The position numbers and the translations under genes were made by a program. A DNA stretch of 6,342 nt. Source: Dechloromonas sp. GTDB taxonomy: Bacteria > Pseudomonadota > Gammaproteobacteria > Burkholderiales > Rhodocyclaceae. The stretch lies in assembly GCA_017302355.1 (NCBI GenBank), contig JAFLDQ010000182.1:1-6342 (forward strand), given 5' to 3'. Below the pieces are notes generated by a model. It had not been told where the DNA came from. It was given only the letters and a program-made list of their open reading frames with translations, and ran no database searches. Below, piece after piece: positions 1 through 6,091 of the stretch (positions are counted from its first letter, which is position 1; each line of letters opens with the position of its first letter).

Positions 1-354
1 GCCCGCCTGCTGGAAATCCTCTCGCGTTCGGCCGACGCCGGCGCGCCGCTGAAATCGCTGCCCGATTCGCCGTCGACCCCGGAACTCAACCTCAAAATGG
101 CCGAGGGCGAACCCTTCGCTCTGATCGACAAGCTCAAGGCCGAGGGCCGCTTCGACGGCGCGACCGAAAGGATCACCATCGACGGCCTGCGTGTCGAATA
201 CCCCGACGGCTTCGGCCTCGCCCGCCCCTCGAACACCACCCCGGTCGTCGTCCTGCGTTTCGAGGCAGACAACGCCGCCGCGCTGGCGCGCATCCAGGGC
301 GATTTCCAGCGGGCGATCACGGCGGTGTGGCCGGGGGTCGAAGTGCCGTTCTGA
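1..354 (+). CDS. Phosphomannomutase/phosphoglucomutase, C-terminal part (5' end outside window)
   Basis: The reading frame is open from base 1 and ends at TGA 352-354, giving the last 117 residues. Residues 61-89 hold the hallmark of domain 4 of the alpha-D-phosphohexomutase family: DGLRVEYPDGFGLARPSNTT followed by PVVVLRFEA. In AlgC/ManB-type enzymes the R-P-S-N-T segment forms the phosphate-binding loop for the sugar phosphate. Family members are cytoplasmic and interconvert hexose 6- and 1-phosphates for GDP-mannose or glucan precursors. The catalytic serine and metal-binding loops lie upstream of the window, so mannose versus glucose preference cannot be judged. The C-terminus looks intact. 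The ATG at 97 is an internal methionine, not the gene start. The family call is firm; the exact enzyme (AlgC-like or ManB-like) is inferred. Confidence 0.9.
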   Translation, partial: ARLLEILSRSADAGAPLKSLPDSPSTPELNLKMAEGEPFALIDKLKAEGRFDGATERITIDGLRVEYPDGFGLARPSNTTPVVVLRFEADNAAALARIQGDFQRAITAVWPGVEVPF

Positions 355-364
355 GCGAGGCACG

Positions 365-384
365 ATGGCCGCGACCGCGGCCAT
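365..384 (+). terminator. GC-rich stem-loop after the phosphohexomutase gene
   Basis: ATGGCCGC (365-372) and GCGGCCAT (377-384) are perfect inverted repeats around a 4-nt loop, starting 10 nt after the stop codon. No T-run follows, so it is not a canonical intrinsic terminator. It could protect the mRNA 3' end or act in a weak or Rho-assisted way. Confidence 0.4.
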
Positions 385-473
385 TCGGACTGCTGTCGGC
401 CCAATGGAAGGATTCGTCCTCGCGACGGTTCGGTGACAGGTCTCCGCGAATAGCGGTCACCCGGACATCCGCA

Positions 474-538
474 AGACAGGTTTGTCTGAAATCCTTGCGA
501 GTGCTAGCATTCCTTCCAGACAGACGAATGTGGAAAGG
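474..538. promoter_or_regulatory. Candidate autoregulatory operator region of vapBC (dyad elements)
   Basis: Several related short elements overlap the candidate promoter. AGACA (474-478) and TGTCT (483-487) form a palindrome around GGTT that covers the -35. TGTCTG (483-488) is repeated inverted as CAGACA at 517-522, just beyond the -10. CCTTCC (512-517) is matched imperfectly by GGAAAGG (532-538). VapB/VapBC complexes typically bind inverted repeats at their own promoter and repress it. That these elements are the operator is inference. Confidence 0.3.
482..510 (+). promoter_or_regulatory. Candidate sigma70-type promoter of vapBC
   Basis: TTGTCT (482-487) and TAGCAT (505-510) each match the consensus -35 and -10 hexamers at four of six positions and are 17 bp apart, the optimal spacing. 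The -10 ends 36 nt before the vapB start at 547. This is the best promoter-like pair in the gap between the phosphohexomutase gene and vapB. It is a motif match only. Confidence 0.35.
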
Positions 539-546
539 TAAGGAAC

Positions 547-780
547 ATGCTCGCGACGATGACATCGAAGGGCCAGATCACCATCCCCAAGGCGGCGCGA
601 GATGCGTTGCAACTGCACCCCGGTGATCGGGTCGAGTTCGTTTTCGGCGACGACGGGCGGCTGTTCCTGCTCCCGGCCACGCGGCCGATCGCCAGCCTGA
701 AAGGCATGTTGCCCAAGCCCGCGCGTCCCGTCTCGCTCGAAGAAATGGATGCGGCCATTGCCGCCTCCGGCCGTTCATGA
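547..780 (+). CDS. vapB: VapB-type antitoxin, AbrB/SpoVT/MazE-fold
   Basis: This 77-residue protein is the antitoxin and DNA-binding partner of the toxin encoded next to it. Residues 1-44 form a swapped-hairpin AbrB domain, with the family signature TSKGQITIPKAARDALQL at 6-23, then PGDRVEFVFGDDGRLFLLP. The C-terminal part (about 45-77) is the usual toxin-binding tail: it carries the conserved-looking LKGML at 51-55 and an acidic helix, SLEEMDAAI, at 63-71. VapB proteins neutralise VapC by placing this tail across the active site and repress their operon through the N-terminal domain. The start at 547 is supported by the domain beginning immediately and by GGAAAGG 8 nt upstream; a closer AAGGA also lies upstream. 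The stop overlaps the vapC start (ATGA, 777-780), so the two genes are translationally coupled. The length is normal for the family. Confidence 0.93.
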   Translation: MLATMTSKGQITIPKAARDALQLHPGDRVEFVFGDDGRLFLLPATRPIASLKGMLPKPARPVSLEEMDAAIAASGRS

Positions 781-1175
781 TCGGCCTCGACACCAATGTT
801 CTGGTGCGCTACCTCACGCAGGACGATCCGGTGCAGTCAGCGCAGGCCAATGCTTTCGTCGAGCGCCAGCTTTCCTCTGCCGAGCCGGGCATCATCGGCC
901 ATGGTGTTCTTTGTGAAGTGGGCTGGGTGCTATCGCGGGCCTACGGCTACACCCGCAAGCAGGTCGCCGATGCCTTGGGCGCCCTGTTGACCTGCCGCGA
1001 GTTCCAGGTCGAATCGCCCGATCTTGCCATTCTCGCCGTGCAGGACTATCGGCAGGGCACGGCCGACTTCTCCGATTACCTCCTGGGCCGCGCCCATCAG
1101 CGCCTGGGCGCCCGGTACACGGCCACGTTTGACCGCAAGGCGGCACAAGCGCCGCAGTTCACGCTGCTGGCTTGA
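777..1175 (+). CDS. vapC: VapC-type PIN-domain ribonuclease toxin
   Basis: This 132-residue protein is a single PIN domain, the Mg2+/Mn2+-dependent RNase fold of VapC toxins, which cleave tRNA or rRNA and stop translation. All expected acidic positions are visible: Asp5 in MIGLDTNVLVRYL; Glu47 in VLCEVGWVL; Asp97 and Asp100 in the GTADFSDYLLG motif; Asp119 in TATFDRKA. The catalytic centre therefore looks intact, and the length is typical. The ATG overlaps the vapB stop by 4 nt and has no good Shine-Dalgarno sequence of its own, fitting coupling to vapB, so that toxin is made only with antitoxin. The gene ends 24 nt before the repeat region that opens the prophage remnant. Whether vapBC belongs to the host or came with the phage DNA cannot be decided here. 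The RNA target is unknown. Confidence 0.94.
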   Translation: MIGLDTNVLVRYLTQDDPVQSAQANAFVERQLSSAEPGIIGHGVLCEVGWVLSRAYGYTRKQVADALGALLTCREFQVESPDLAILAVQDYRQGTADFSDYLLGRAHQRLGARYTATFDRKAAQAPQFTLLA

Positions 1176-1198
1176 TGGCTCGTCCCGCCAGCGGTGTC

Positions 1199-1249
1199 CG
1201 CCAGTGTCCGGGGTCAGCGCCAGTGTCCGGGGTCAGGTCTTGCATTACG
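1199..1249 (+). repeat. REP-like half-element with internal tandem duplication
   Basis: An 18-bp unit, CGCCAGTGTCCGGGGTCA, occurs at 1199-1216 and again at 1218-1235 (19-bp period). A more degenerate GGTGTCCG precedes it at 1193-1200. The second copy continues to 1249 and is identical over 27 bp (1223-1249) to the start of the full palindromic element at 3540-3566, in the same orientation. The matching right arm (TGCAAGACCTGACCCC at the other copy) is absent; at about 1250 the sequence passes directly into phage head-gene coding sequence. Such palindromes resemble REP elements mobilised by RAYT (TnpA_REP) transposases. That link is inferred, since no RAYT gene is in view. Confidence 0.75.
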
Positions 1250-2038
1250 TTCTGGCAAACGCACTTCCCGCCGAATGGCTGGGGCTGCCATTGCCGGATC
1301 GTCCCGGTCGACGCCCGCGAATACGCCAAATCACGGGCCGCCGGCGAGACCGAGCCGCCGGCCGGCTGGGACGATTTCCCCGAAGACGGCGACCCGCCCG
1401 GCGTCGCGCGCGGCTTCGGCTATGCGCCGGGGGCGTCGCTCGACAATCTGGCCGCCTCTGTTGCCGAAAAGGCGGACAGCCTCGCCGGCAGCGCCCCGCG
1501 CGCCATCTTCAACCAGATTCGTGCCGAGCTAACGCCTTCCGCCATCCTCAAGGTGCCGGGCCTCGATGCCGACCTGCTCGCCGACGTCGCCAGGGTCAAG
1601 CGGGCCGAGCATTACATCGGCGCCATCCGGCCCGCCATCCTCGGTGATATCGCCGAGGGCGGTATCCGCGGCAACGCCGCCCTGGTGCACGAACTGACCG
1701 AGGTCGAGGCTCTGCGGGCGGCGGGCCTGAACGTCTATGACCCCGACGATATCGACAAGATCGTCGCGGCTTTCCGGCTGGCCAGCGAAACGAGTGAGCC
1801 GGAGACGCATATCCCGTGGCATCTTCTGGCCTTGCGCGCCGAGGTCGACTACGCTGTCACGAAGCTGGCCGCGCGCAATATCGAAGCCAGTTCGTCTGAG
1901 GTGGCGCGTGGCCTGTATGGCGTCGATGTTGCCAACCGCAACTTGATGGAGAAGATGTATATCGAGATGCACGCCATTGGCGCACAGTGGTCCGATGCGC
2001 CGGCGAGACAGGAGGTCATTGATGCGTTATCCCTTTAG
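1250..2038 (+). pseudogene. Mu gpF-like minor head protein remnant (5'-truncated) with a long unrecognised C-terminal extension
   Basis: From 1250 the frame encodes 262 residues to TAG 2036-2038. Residues 1-20 read FWQTHFPPNGWGCHCRIVPV, the C-terminal signature of the Phage_Mu_F/SPP1 gp7 head-morphogenesis domain; a GFGYAPGAS segment typical of these proteins follows at about 56-64. The several hundred residues expected before this are missing, and the frame instead joins the REP-like repeat upstream. An ATG at 1172 opens the same frame through the repeat, but that leader is not phage sequence. The region beyond about residue 85 is not standard gpF. It contains HELTEVEALRAAG, an aspartate-rich DPDDIDKIV stretch and HIPWHLLALRAEVDYA, then an Arg/Glu-rich end. 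Phage gpF-type proteins are known to carry fused effector or nuclease domains in this position; I cannot name this one. It overlaps the next gene by 17 nt. Confidence 0.72.
2011..2015 (+). promoter_or_regulatory. Strong ribosome binding site fixing the start of the 104-residue gene
   Basis: GGAGG, part of AGGAGG when the preceding A is included, ends 6 nt before the ATG at 2022. It is one of the best Shine-Dalgarno sequences in the window and lies inside the 3' end of the gpF remnant. It argues for a start at 2022 rather than at the in-frame ATG at 1977. Confidence 0.7.
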
Positions 2039-2336
2039 GCTTGTGCTGGTCGATGGCCGCGCCGTCGGAGCGCTGATCGACATGGGCGGCTATCTGGCGA
2101 CCACCTACGTGGGGCGCGATTACTTCGCCGAGGCGCGGCGGAGCGAAACGCCTACCCATGGCGTCCTGGGCGAGGCGCTGCCCGCATGGATCGAGCCGTC
2201 CGTCCGCGCCACCGGGACGGTGACCCTGGGTGAAGTGCAAACCAGCGACGACCTGCCGGAAGTCACCGGCTATTCGCCAGAGTCGCGCGCCGCCTGGCGC
2301 GCCCTGTGCGCCTGGATCGGGCGGCGTCTGACATGA
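2022..2336 (+). CDS. Hypothetical 104-residue protein between gpF- and gpG-like genes
   Basis: I do not recognise this protein. It starts MRYPFRLVLVDGRAVGALID, continues with a Gly/Tyr-rich stretch (MGGYLATTYVGRDYF) and a Thr/Gly/Val-rich middle suggesting beta structure, and ends in an amphipathic helix rich in Trp and Arg (SRAAWRALCAWIGRRLT). No signal peptide or membrane segment is evident. The start at 2022 is chosen for its strong GGAGG at 6-nt spacing; an in-frame ATG at 1977 would add 15 Arg-rich residues with no such site. It overlaps the gpF remnant by 17 nt and the gpG gene by 4 nt (ATGA), so it belongs to the phage transcription unit. In Mu itself G follows F directly, so this is an insertion relative to that order. 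It could be a partner or immunity protein for the extra gpF domain, or a small virion protein. Both are speculation. Confidence 0.75.
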   Translation: MRYPFRLVLVDGRAVGALIDMGGYLATTYVGRDYFAEARRSETPTHGVLGEALPAWIEPSVRATGTVTLGEVQTSDDLPEVTGYSPESRAAWRALCAWIGRRLT

Positions 2337-2848
2337 CCGCCTTCACCGTCACCGTCGACGATGACGAAGTCCGCGCCGCGCTCGCCGCGCTGGCTGGCAA
2401 GATCGGCAACCCGCGCCCCTTCCTGCTGGCCATCGGCGAGGACATCATGGAGCGCGCCAAGCGCCGCTTCGAGACCTCCACCGACCCGGCCGGCCGCCGC
2501 TGGCAGCCGAACGCGCGCGCCACCATCGAGGCCTTCGTCGCCGGCCGCGGCGGCTTCGGCAAGCGCGGCATCAACAAAAAGGGCCAGGGGCTGGCGATGG
2601 GCAAGAAGCCGCTGATCGGCGAAACCGGCTCCCTGCGCTGGCAGTTCCACGTCGCCGCCAGCGGCAACGCGGTCACGGTCGGCAACAGCATGGCCTATGC
2701 CGCCATCCACCAGTTCGGCGGCAAGGCCGGGCGCGGGCGCAAGGTGACGATCCCGGCCCGCCCCTTCCTGCCCGTCACCGCCAGCGGCGCCCTCTACCCG
2801 GCGGAAAAGACGCGCATCCTCGACGCCCTCAACGAATTCCTGATGTGA
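2333..2848 (+). CDS. Phage virion morphogenesis protein, Mu gpG / tail-completion family
   Basis: This 171-residue protein fits the Phage_tail_S (Mu gpG, P2 gpS-like) family, which acts in joining or finishing tails during virion assembly. Visible family features are RAKRRFETSTDPAGRRWQPN at 41-60 (the RF...DP.G..W.P block), PLIGETGSLRWQF at 93-105, YAAIHQFGGKAG at 122-133 and IPARPFLPVT at 140-149. The length is normal and the frame is undamaged, so it is the one intact structural gene of the remnant. The start at 2333 forms an ATGA overlap with the upstream gene and places the family's N-terminus directly; an ATG at 2306 in the same frame is less likely. A self-complementary heptad repeat starts one base after its stop codon. 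With flanking F- and I-type genes it reproduces Mu head-gene order. With the rest of the phage missing it is probably without function. Confidence 0.9.
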   Translation: MTAFTVTVDDDEVRAALAALAGKIGNPRPFLLAIGEDIMERAKRRFETSTDPAGRRWQPNARATIEAFVAGRGGFGKRGINKKGQGLAMGKKPLIGETGSLRWQFHVAASGNAVTVGNSMAYAAIHQFGGKAGRGRKVTIPARPFLPVTASGALYPAEKTRILDALNEFLM

Positions 2849-3032
<184 letters not shown>

Positions 3033-3033
<1 letters not shown>

Positions 3034-3068
3034 GAACCCCGTCCCCCTGCCGAACCCCGTCCCCCTGA
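3033..3068 (+). repeat. 18-bp tandem duplication after the heptad tract
   Basis: CGAACCCCGTCCCCCTG followed by C at 3033-3050 is repeated at 3051-3068 with A in the last position, so 17 of 18 bases agree. It abuts the last CCAC unit. Its CCCCGTC core resembles the CCCCGTCGC found twice near the right-hand REP-like element (3615-3623 and 3652-3660), suggesting a shared repeat family. That relation is tentative. Confidence 0.7.
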
Positions 3069-3101
3069 CGTGGACCGTTCCCGCCGATGAAAATCGGCGG
3101 C

Positions 3102-3539
3102 ATGGCGAATCCGAAACCTATCCAGATCTTCAAGCCTGGCCGGCATGCCGCGATGAGCGGCGCCGTCCTCGACTTTTCCGCGGGTGACCCGCCGCTTCGG
3201 CGGCGGCCTATGACCCGGCGCTGTCCGAGGCTCCCATCGTTGTCGGGCATCCGGCCACCGACGCCCCCGCCTATGGCTGGGTAAAGTCGCTGGCCTTTGC
3301 CGATGGCGGGCTGGAAGCCGAGCCCGACCAGGTCGACCCGGCTTTCGCCGAGATGGTAGCCGCCGGCCGCTTCAAGAAGATTTCCGCGTCGTTCTACCCG
3401 CCCGCATCAAAGCACAACCCGGCGCCCGGCGTCTGGTATCTGCGCCATGTCGGCTTTCTCGGCGCCCAGCCGCCGGCCGTCAAGGGGCTGCGCGCGCCGT
3501 CCTTCGCCGAAGGCGGCGACGTTGTGATTGTTGGGGCGC
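3102..3539 (+). pseudogene. Mu gpI-like phage protease, frameshifted and 3'-truncated
   Basis: The start at 3102 gives MANPKPIQIFKPGRHAAMSG, the typical opening of Mu-like prophage I (protease/scaffold) proteins; an ATG at 3087 adds five residues. Frame continuity breaks after FSAGD (codon 3186-3188). The expected continuation, AASAAAYDPALSEAPIVVGH, then TDAPAYGWVKSLAF, FKKISASFYPP and WYLRHVGFLGAQPPAVKGL, is in another frame from about 3191. One missing base at 3189-3190 accounts for it. The site lies in a perfect hairpin, CCGCCG-CTT-CGGCGG (3189-3203), so a sequencing or assembly error is possible. At about 3539 the coding sequence runs into the REP-like element, losing the rest of the protein (family length is roughly twice what remains). 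gpI cleaves head proteins and seeds the scaffold during capsid assembly. Two independent lesions indicate a dead gene. Confidence 0.87.
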
Positions 3540-3618
3540 GTGTCCGGGGTCAGGTCTTGCATTACGATATCTCCGATAGGCGGAAGTCGCCAGATGGTTG
3601 ATTGCAAGACCTGACCCC
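3540..3618. repeat. Complete REP-like palindromic element disrupting the gpI gene
   Basis: The arm CGGGGTCAGGTCTTGCA (3545-3561) is matched exactly in inverted orientation by TGCAAGACCTGACCCCG (3603-3619), a 17-bp stem around a 41-nt interior. The first 27 bp (3540-3566) are identical to 1223-1249. The element begins exactly where gpI similarity stops. No transposase is encoded. Architecture and length fit a non-autonomous REP/BIME- or MITE-like element, possibly a RAYT substrate. As RNA it would form a strong hairpin and could end or stabilise transcripts. Confidence 0.85.
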
Positions 3619-3680
3619 GTCGCACGCGTCGCGACCTGCACGCCTGCATGACCCCGTCGCCTGACCCTCAAGACCCCCTG
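3612..3680. repeat. Degenerate repeats of the REP-like arm on the host side
   Basis: TGACCCCGTCGC occurs at 3612-3623 (end of the palindrome) and again at 3649-3660, followed by CTGACCCTCAAGACCCCCTG (3661-3680), which resembles a scrambled right arm. This looks like the scar of repeated insertions or slippage at this site. The remainder up to the transporter stop (3681-3718) holds no gene. I see no clear intrinsic terminator there for the minus-strand operon, only a short CGAAGCTTCG palindrome at 3708-3717. Confidence 0.55.
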
Positions 3681-3718
3681 CTCAAGTTATCGGGGAGGTT
3701 GCTCGACGAAGCTTCGGC

Positions 3719-5056
3719 CTAATCCAGAATGGCGGTCAGCCCCAGGACATACAGAGCCCCGACCGACAGCTGCGCCACCGTAATCGGCAACCCGATGCGC
3801 AGGAATTGCATGAAGCTCACGCGCCGGCCGTTCGAGGCGCAGATACCGACGGCCACGATATTGGCCGAGGCGCCGATCAACGTCGCGTTGCCGCCGAGGG
3901 TGCCGCCGAACATCATCGCGACGAACACCGGCAGGGTGACGCTGGGCCAATCGGCGAAACCGGGGGCGAGCGCGATCTCCGGCACGGCCTGGGCCGCCAC
4001 CAGGTAGCCCTTGATCATCACCAGCGCGGCGGCGACCAGCGGGATATTGGCGATCACGAAGCCGATCGTGCCGATGCTGGCCAGGGTGACGAGCGCCACC
4101 AGTGTGAACTCGGACCCGAACCAGCCATGGAACTGGATCGACAGGCCTTGCAGCAGATCGGTCTTGATGAAGGCCTGGACCAGGGTGAAGATGGCGCCGA
4201 GAAACACCAGCGTCTTCCAGTCCACGTCGCGGATCACCGCGCCGACCGGCTCGACGCGCACGCCGTAAGCCACGAGCAGCGCCAGCGAAGCGCCGATGAT
4301 CGCGACCTGCGGCGGGACGATGTGGATCGGCAGCGATTCTCCGACGATGAACAGGACCACCATGATCAGGACGACAAACAGCGCCAGCGCCAGGAAGGCG
4401 GGATGCTTGATGGCGACCTGGGATCTCGGGGGCAGGGTCGTTCGCATGCTCCAGACTTGCGGCAACAGGCGCGGCAGGAAGGGCACGACGACCAGCGCGG
4501 CCAGCAGACCGCCCAGGCTCACCATCCGCAGATAATCGACGAACGACAGCCCGATCGCCCGCCCGACCAGAAAGGTCGCGGGGTCGCTCACCAGGGTCAG
4601 CATACCGGCGGCGTTGCTGACGATCGCCGTGATGATCAGGGGGCCGACGAAATCCACTTCGAGCACCTGACAGACGCGGATGATGATCGGCGCCACCAGG
4701 ATGACGACGGTGGCGTTCGGCAAGAAGGCATTGAGCGGCAACAACAGGGCGACGATGATCAGCAGCAGTCGTTTGCCGCTGCCGCCGGTGGCGTGGAGCG
4801 TGTACTCGCCGAGCCATTCGAAGACCCCCGTCTTGTCGAGGACGCGGGCCACCACCATGCCGCCGAACAGCAGGGCGAGCGGACCGCTGGCGGTGTGGAC
4901 GATCGGCATCAGGTCGTTGCCGTCGAGCACCCCGAACGCGATCAGGACGCTGACCCCGATCAGGGCGGCGACCATCATGTCGATCAGGTCGAATGCGATC
5001 AGGAGGATCACGGCGGCAAAGACGCCGAGGGTGAGATAGATCTGGAAGTCGGTCAT
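3719..5056 (-). CDS. ArsB/NhaD-superfamily (ion transporter, SLC13/P-protein-like) inner-membrane permease
   Basis: This 445-residue protein is almost wholly hydrophobic, with roughly 11-12 membrane segments. The pattern fits the ion-transporter superfamily of ArsB, NhaD and SLC13-type carriers. Landmarks are LPNATVVILVAPIII at 112-126; SNAAGMLTLVSDPATFLVG at 147-165 (equivalent to the substrate/ion loop GDPPN of NhaD and P-type proteins, here SDPAT); DVDWKTLVFLGAIF at 277-290; and GGTLGGNATLIGASANIVAV at 384-403, the second pseudo-symmetric loop. Resemblance is closest to the NhaD/OCA2 branch rather than arsenite pumps, and no ars genes are nearby. Substrate is unknown: Na+/H+ exchange or an organic anion are both possible. 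The start (ATG at 5056-5054) is preceded by GAGG within the end of the upstream gene. The gap to that gene is 12 nt, so the two are co-transcribed. Confidence 0.88.
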   Translation of the reverse strand: MTDFQIYLTLGVFAAVILLIAFDLIDMMVAALIGVSVLIAFGVLDGNDLMPIVHTASGPLALLFGGMVVARVLDKTGVFEWLGEYTLHATGGSGKRLLLIIVALLLPLNAFLPNATVVILVAPIIIRVCQVLEVDFVGPLIITAIVSNAAGMLTLVSDPATFLVGRAIGLSFVDYLRMVSLGGLLAALVVVPFLPRLLPQVWSMRTTLPPRSQVAIKHPAFLALALFVVLIMVVLFIVGESLPIHIVPPQVAIIGASLALLVAYGVRVEPVGAVIRDVDWKTLVFLGAIFTLVQAFIKTDLLQGLSIQFHGWFGSEFTLVALVTLASIGTIGFVIANIPLVAAALVMIKGYLVAAQAVPEIALAPGFADWPSVTLPVFVAMMFGGTLGGNATLIGASANIVAVGICASNGRRVSFMQFLRIGLPITVAQLSVGALYVLGLTAILD

Positions 5057-5068
5057 GCGGGTATCGCC

Positions 5069-6091
5069 TCAGTCGATCGGGGGAGCATAGTGAAGTCCGC
5101 CCTGGTTCCAGAGCCGGTTGAGACCGCGCTCGATCTTGAGCGGGCTGTCGCGCCCGATGTTGCGCTCGTACATCTCGCCGTAGTTGCCAACGGCCCGCAG
5201 AGCACGTGTTGCCCAGCCGGGCTCGATCCCCATCGCACGGCCGATGACGTTCCCCTCGTCGGCGGTCCGCCGCACCAGGAGATTCGTGTTCTCCGCAACG
5301 ACTGCATCGAGGTTGTCGCGCGTGACTCCGTGTTCCTCGGCAAGGATCAGGACGTTCAGAACCCAGCGGATCACCGTGGACCACGCCGGATCGCCTCCCC
5401 AGACGGCGGGGCTGAACGGTTCCCTGGAGATGCGTTCGGGCAGGATCAGGAAGGCATCTCGATCACTCGCCCGCAGGCGCATGGCGGCCAGCAGGCTGGC
5501 GTCCGACGTGTAGGCGCGACAGCGACCGGCGAACAGGGCTGCCGCCGCCTCGGGGGCCGAGTCGATGATCAGCGGCTTGACCGACCAGCCTTTCGCCGCG
5601 AAATAAGTCTTCAGGTTGCGCTGGTGCGTCGTTCCCCGTTCGACGCAGATGCTTGCGCCATCGAGGTCGACGAGGGTCGCGATCCCGGCCGGGACCAGAA
5701 AACCCTGGCCGTCGTAGAAGAGGATCCCCGGAAACTGGACCCGTAACACCGCCTCGCGGGTCAGGGTCCAGGTGGTGTTGTTCAGCAGCAGGTCGATCCG
5801 GCGCGTCTGCAGCGCGGGGAAACGGGCCGAGGCGAGGAGCGGCACGAGTTCGACCTTGTCTGGATCCCCCAGGACCGCCGCCGCCACCGCGCGGCAGAAG
5901 TCCACGTCGAACCCGCGCCAGCGCCCGTCGGCGTCATGCTCCGAAAATCCCGGGACGCCTTCGCTGATCCCGCAACGCAGTTGCCCGCGGGCCTTGACGC
6001 CATTCAACACCTCGGCGGCCTCGACCTGCGGCGAAAGCGCGAGCGTCAGGGCCAGCAGGGCGGTACAACAGACAGTCCAGTCGATCTTCAT
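5069..6091 (-). CDS. AapJ/BztA-type general L-amino-acid-binding periplasmic protein
   Basis: This 340-residue family 3 solute-binding protein captures amino acids in the periplasm. The start at 6091-6089 is chosen because GGAGG lies 6 nt upstream and a signal peptide follows at once: MKIDW, a hydrophobic core to about residue 20, then PQVEA-A with likely cleavage near 25/26. An upstream in-frame ATG (6172) would bury the signal. Family marks: GQLRCGISEGVPGFS (36-50), WRGFDVDFCRAVAAAVLGD (58-76), NTTWTLTRE (105-113), FYDGQGFLVP (125-134), DGASICVERGTT (144-155), GRCRAYTSD (189-197), WVLNVLILAEEHGVT (243-257) and GNYGEMYERNIG (302-313). The DGAS...GTT and GRC.AYT.D blocks are those of AapJ/BztA and are intact. 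Normally aapQMP permease and ATPase genes follow; here the next gene is an unrelated single-polypeptide transporter. The family is clear; its partner is not. Confidence 0.92.
   Translation of the reverse strand: MKIDWTVCCTALLALTLALSPQVEAAEVLNGVKARGQLRCGISEGVPGFSEHDADGRWRGFDVDFCRAVAAAVLGDPDKVELVPLLASARFPALQTRRIDLLLNNTTWTLTREAVLRVQFPGILFYDGQGFLVPAGIATLVDLDGASICVERGTTHQRNLKTYFAAKGWSVKPLIIDSAPEAAAALFAGRCRAYTSDASLLAAMRLRASDRDAFLILPERISREPFSPAVWGGDPAWSTVIRWVLNVLILAEEHGVTRDNLDAVVAENTNLLVRRTADEGNVIGRAMGIEPGWATRALRAVGNYGEMYERNIGRDSPLKIERGLNRLWNQGGLHYAPPID

Noticed and set aside
1024..1647. A 207-codon open frame crossing the end of vapC, the repeat and the gpF remnant
   Set aside because: It overlaps vapC out of frame, crosses the repeat junction and gives an Arg/Pro-rich product; the in-frame gpF signature lies in a different frame.
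3186..3203. Programmed ribosomal frameshift in the gpI-like gene
   Set aside because: There is no slippery heptamer, frameshifting is not known for Mu-like gpI, and the gene is also truncated downstream, so a mutation or sequence error is simpler.
3687..5384. A 565-codon minus-strand open frame overlapping the transporter in another frame
   Set aside because: It is Arg/Asp/Pro-rich shadow coding of the transporter and binding-protein genes with no family motif; the overlapping real frame has clear membrane segments and family loops.
3806..5746. A 646-codon plus-strand open frame spanning the transporter and part of the binding-protein gene
   Set aside because: It is antisense to two well-supported genes. 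Its product is a low-complexity mix rich in Asp, Gln, His and Arg, typical of the complement of GC-rich hydrophobic coding sequence. It has no recognisable domain.
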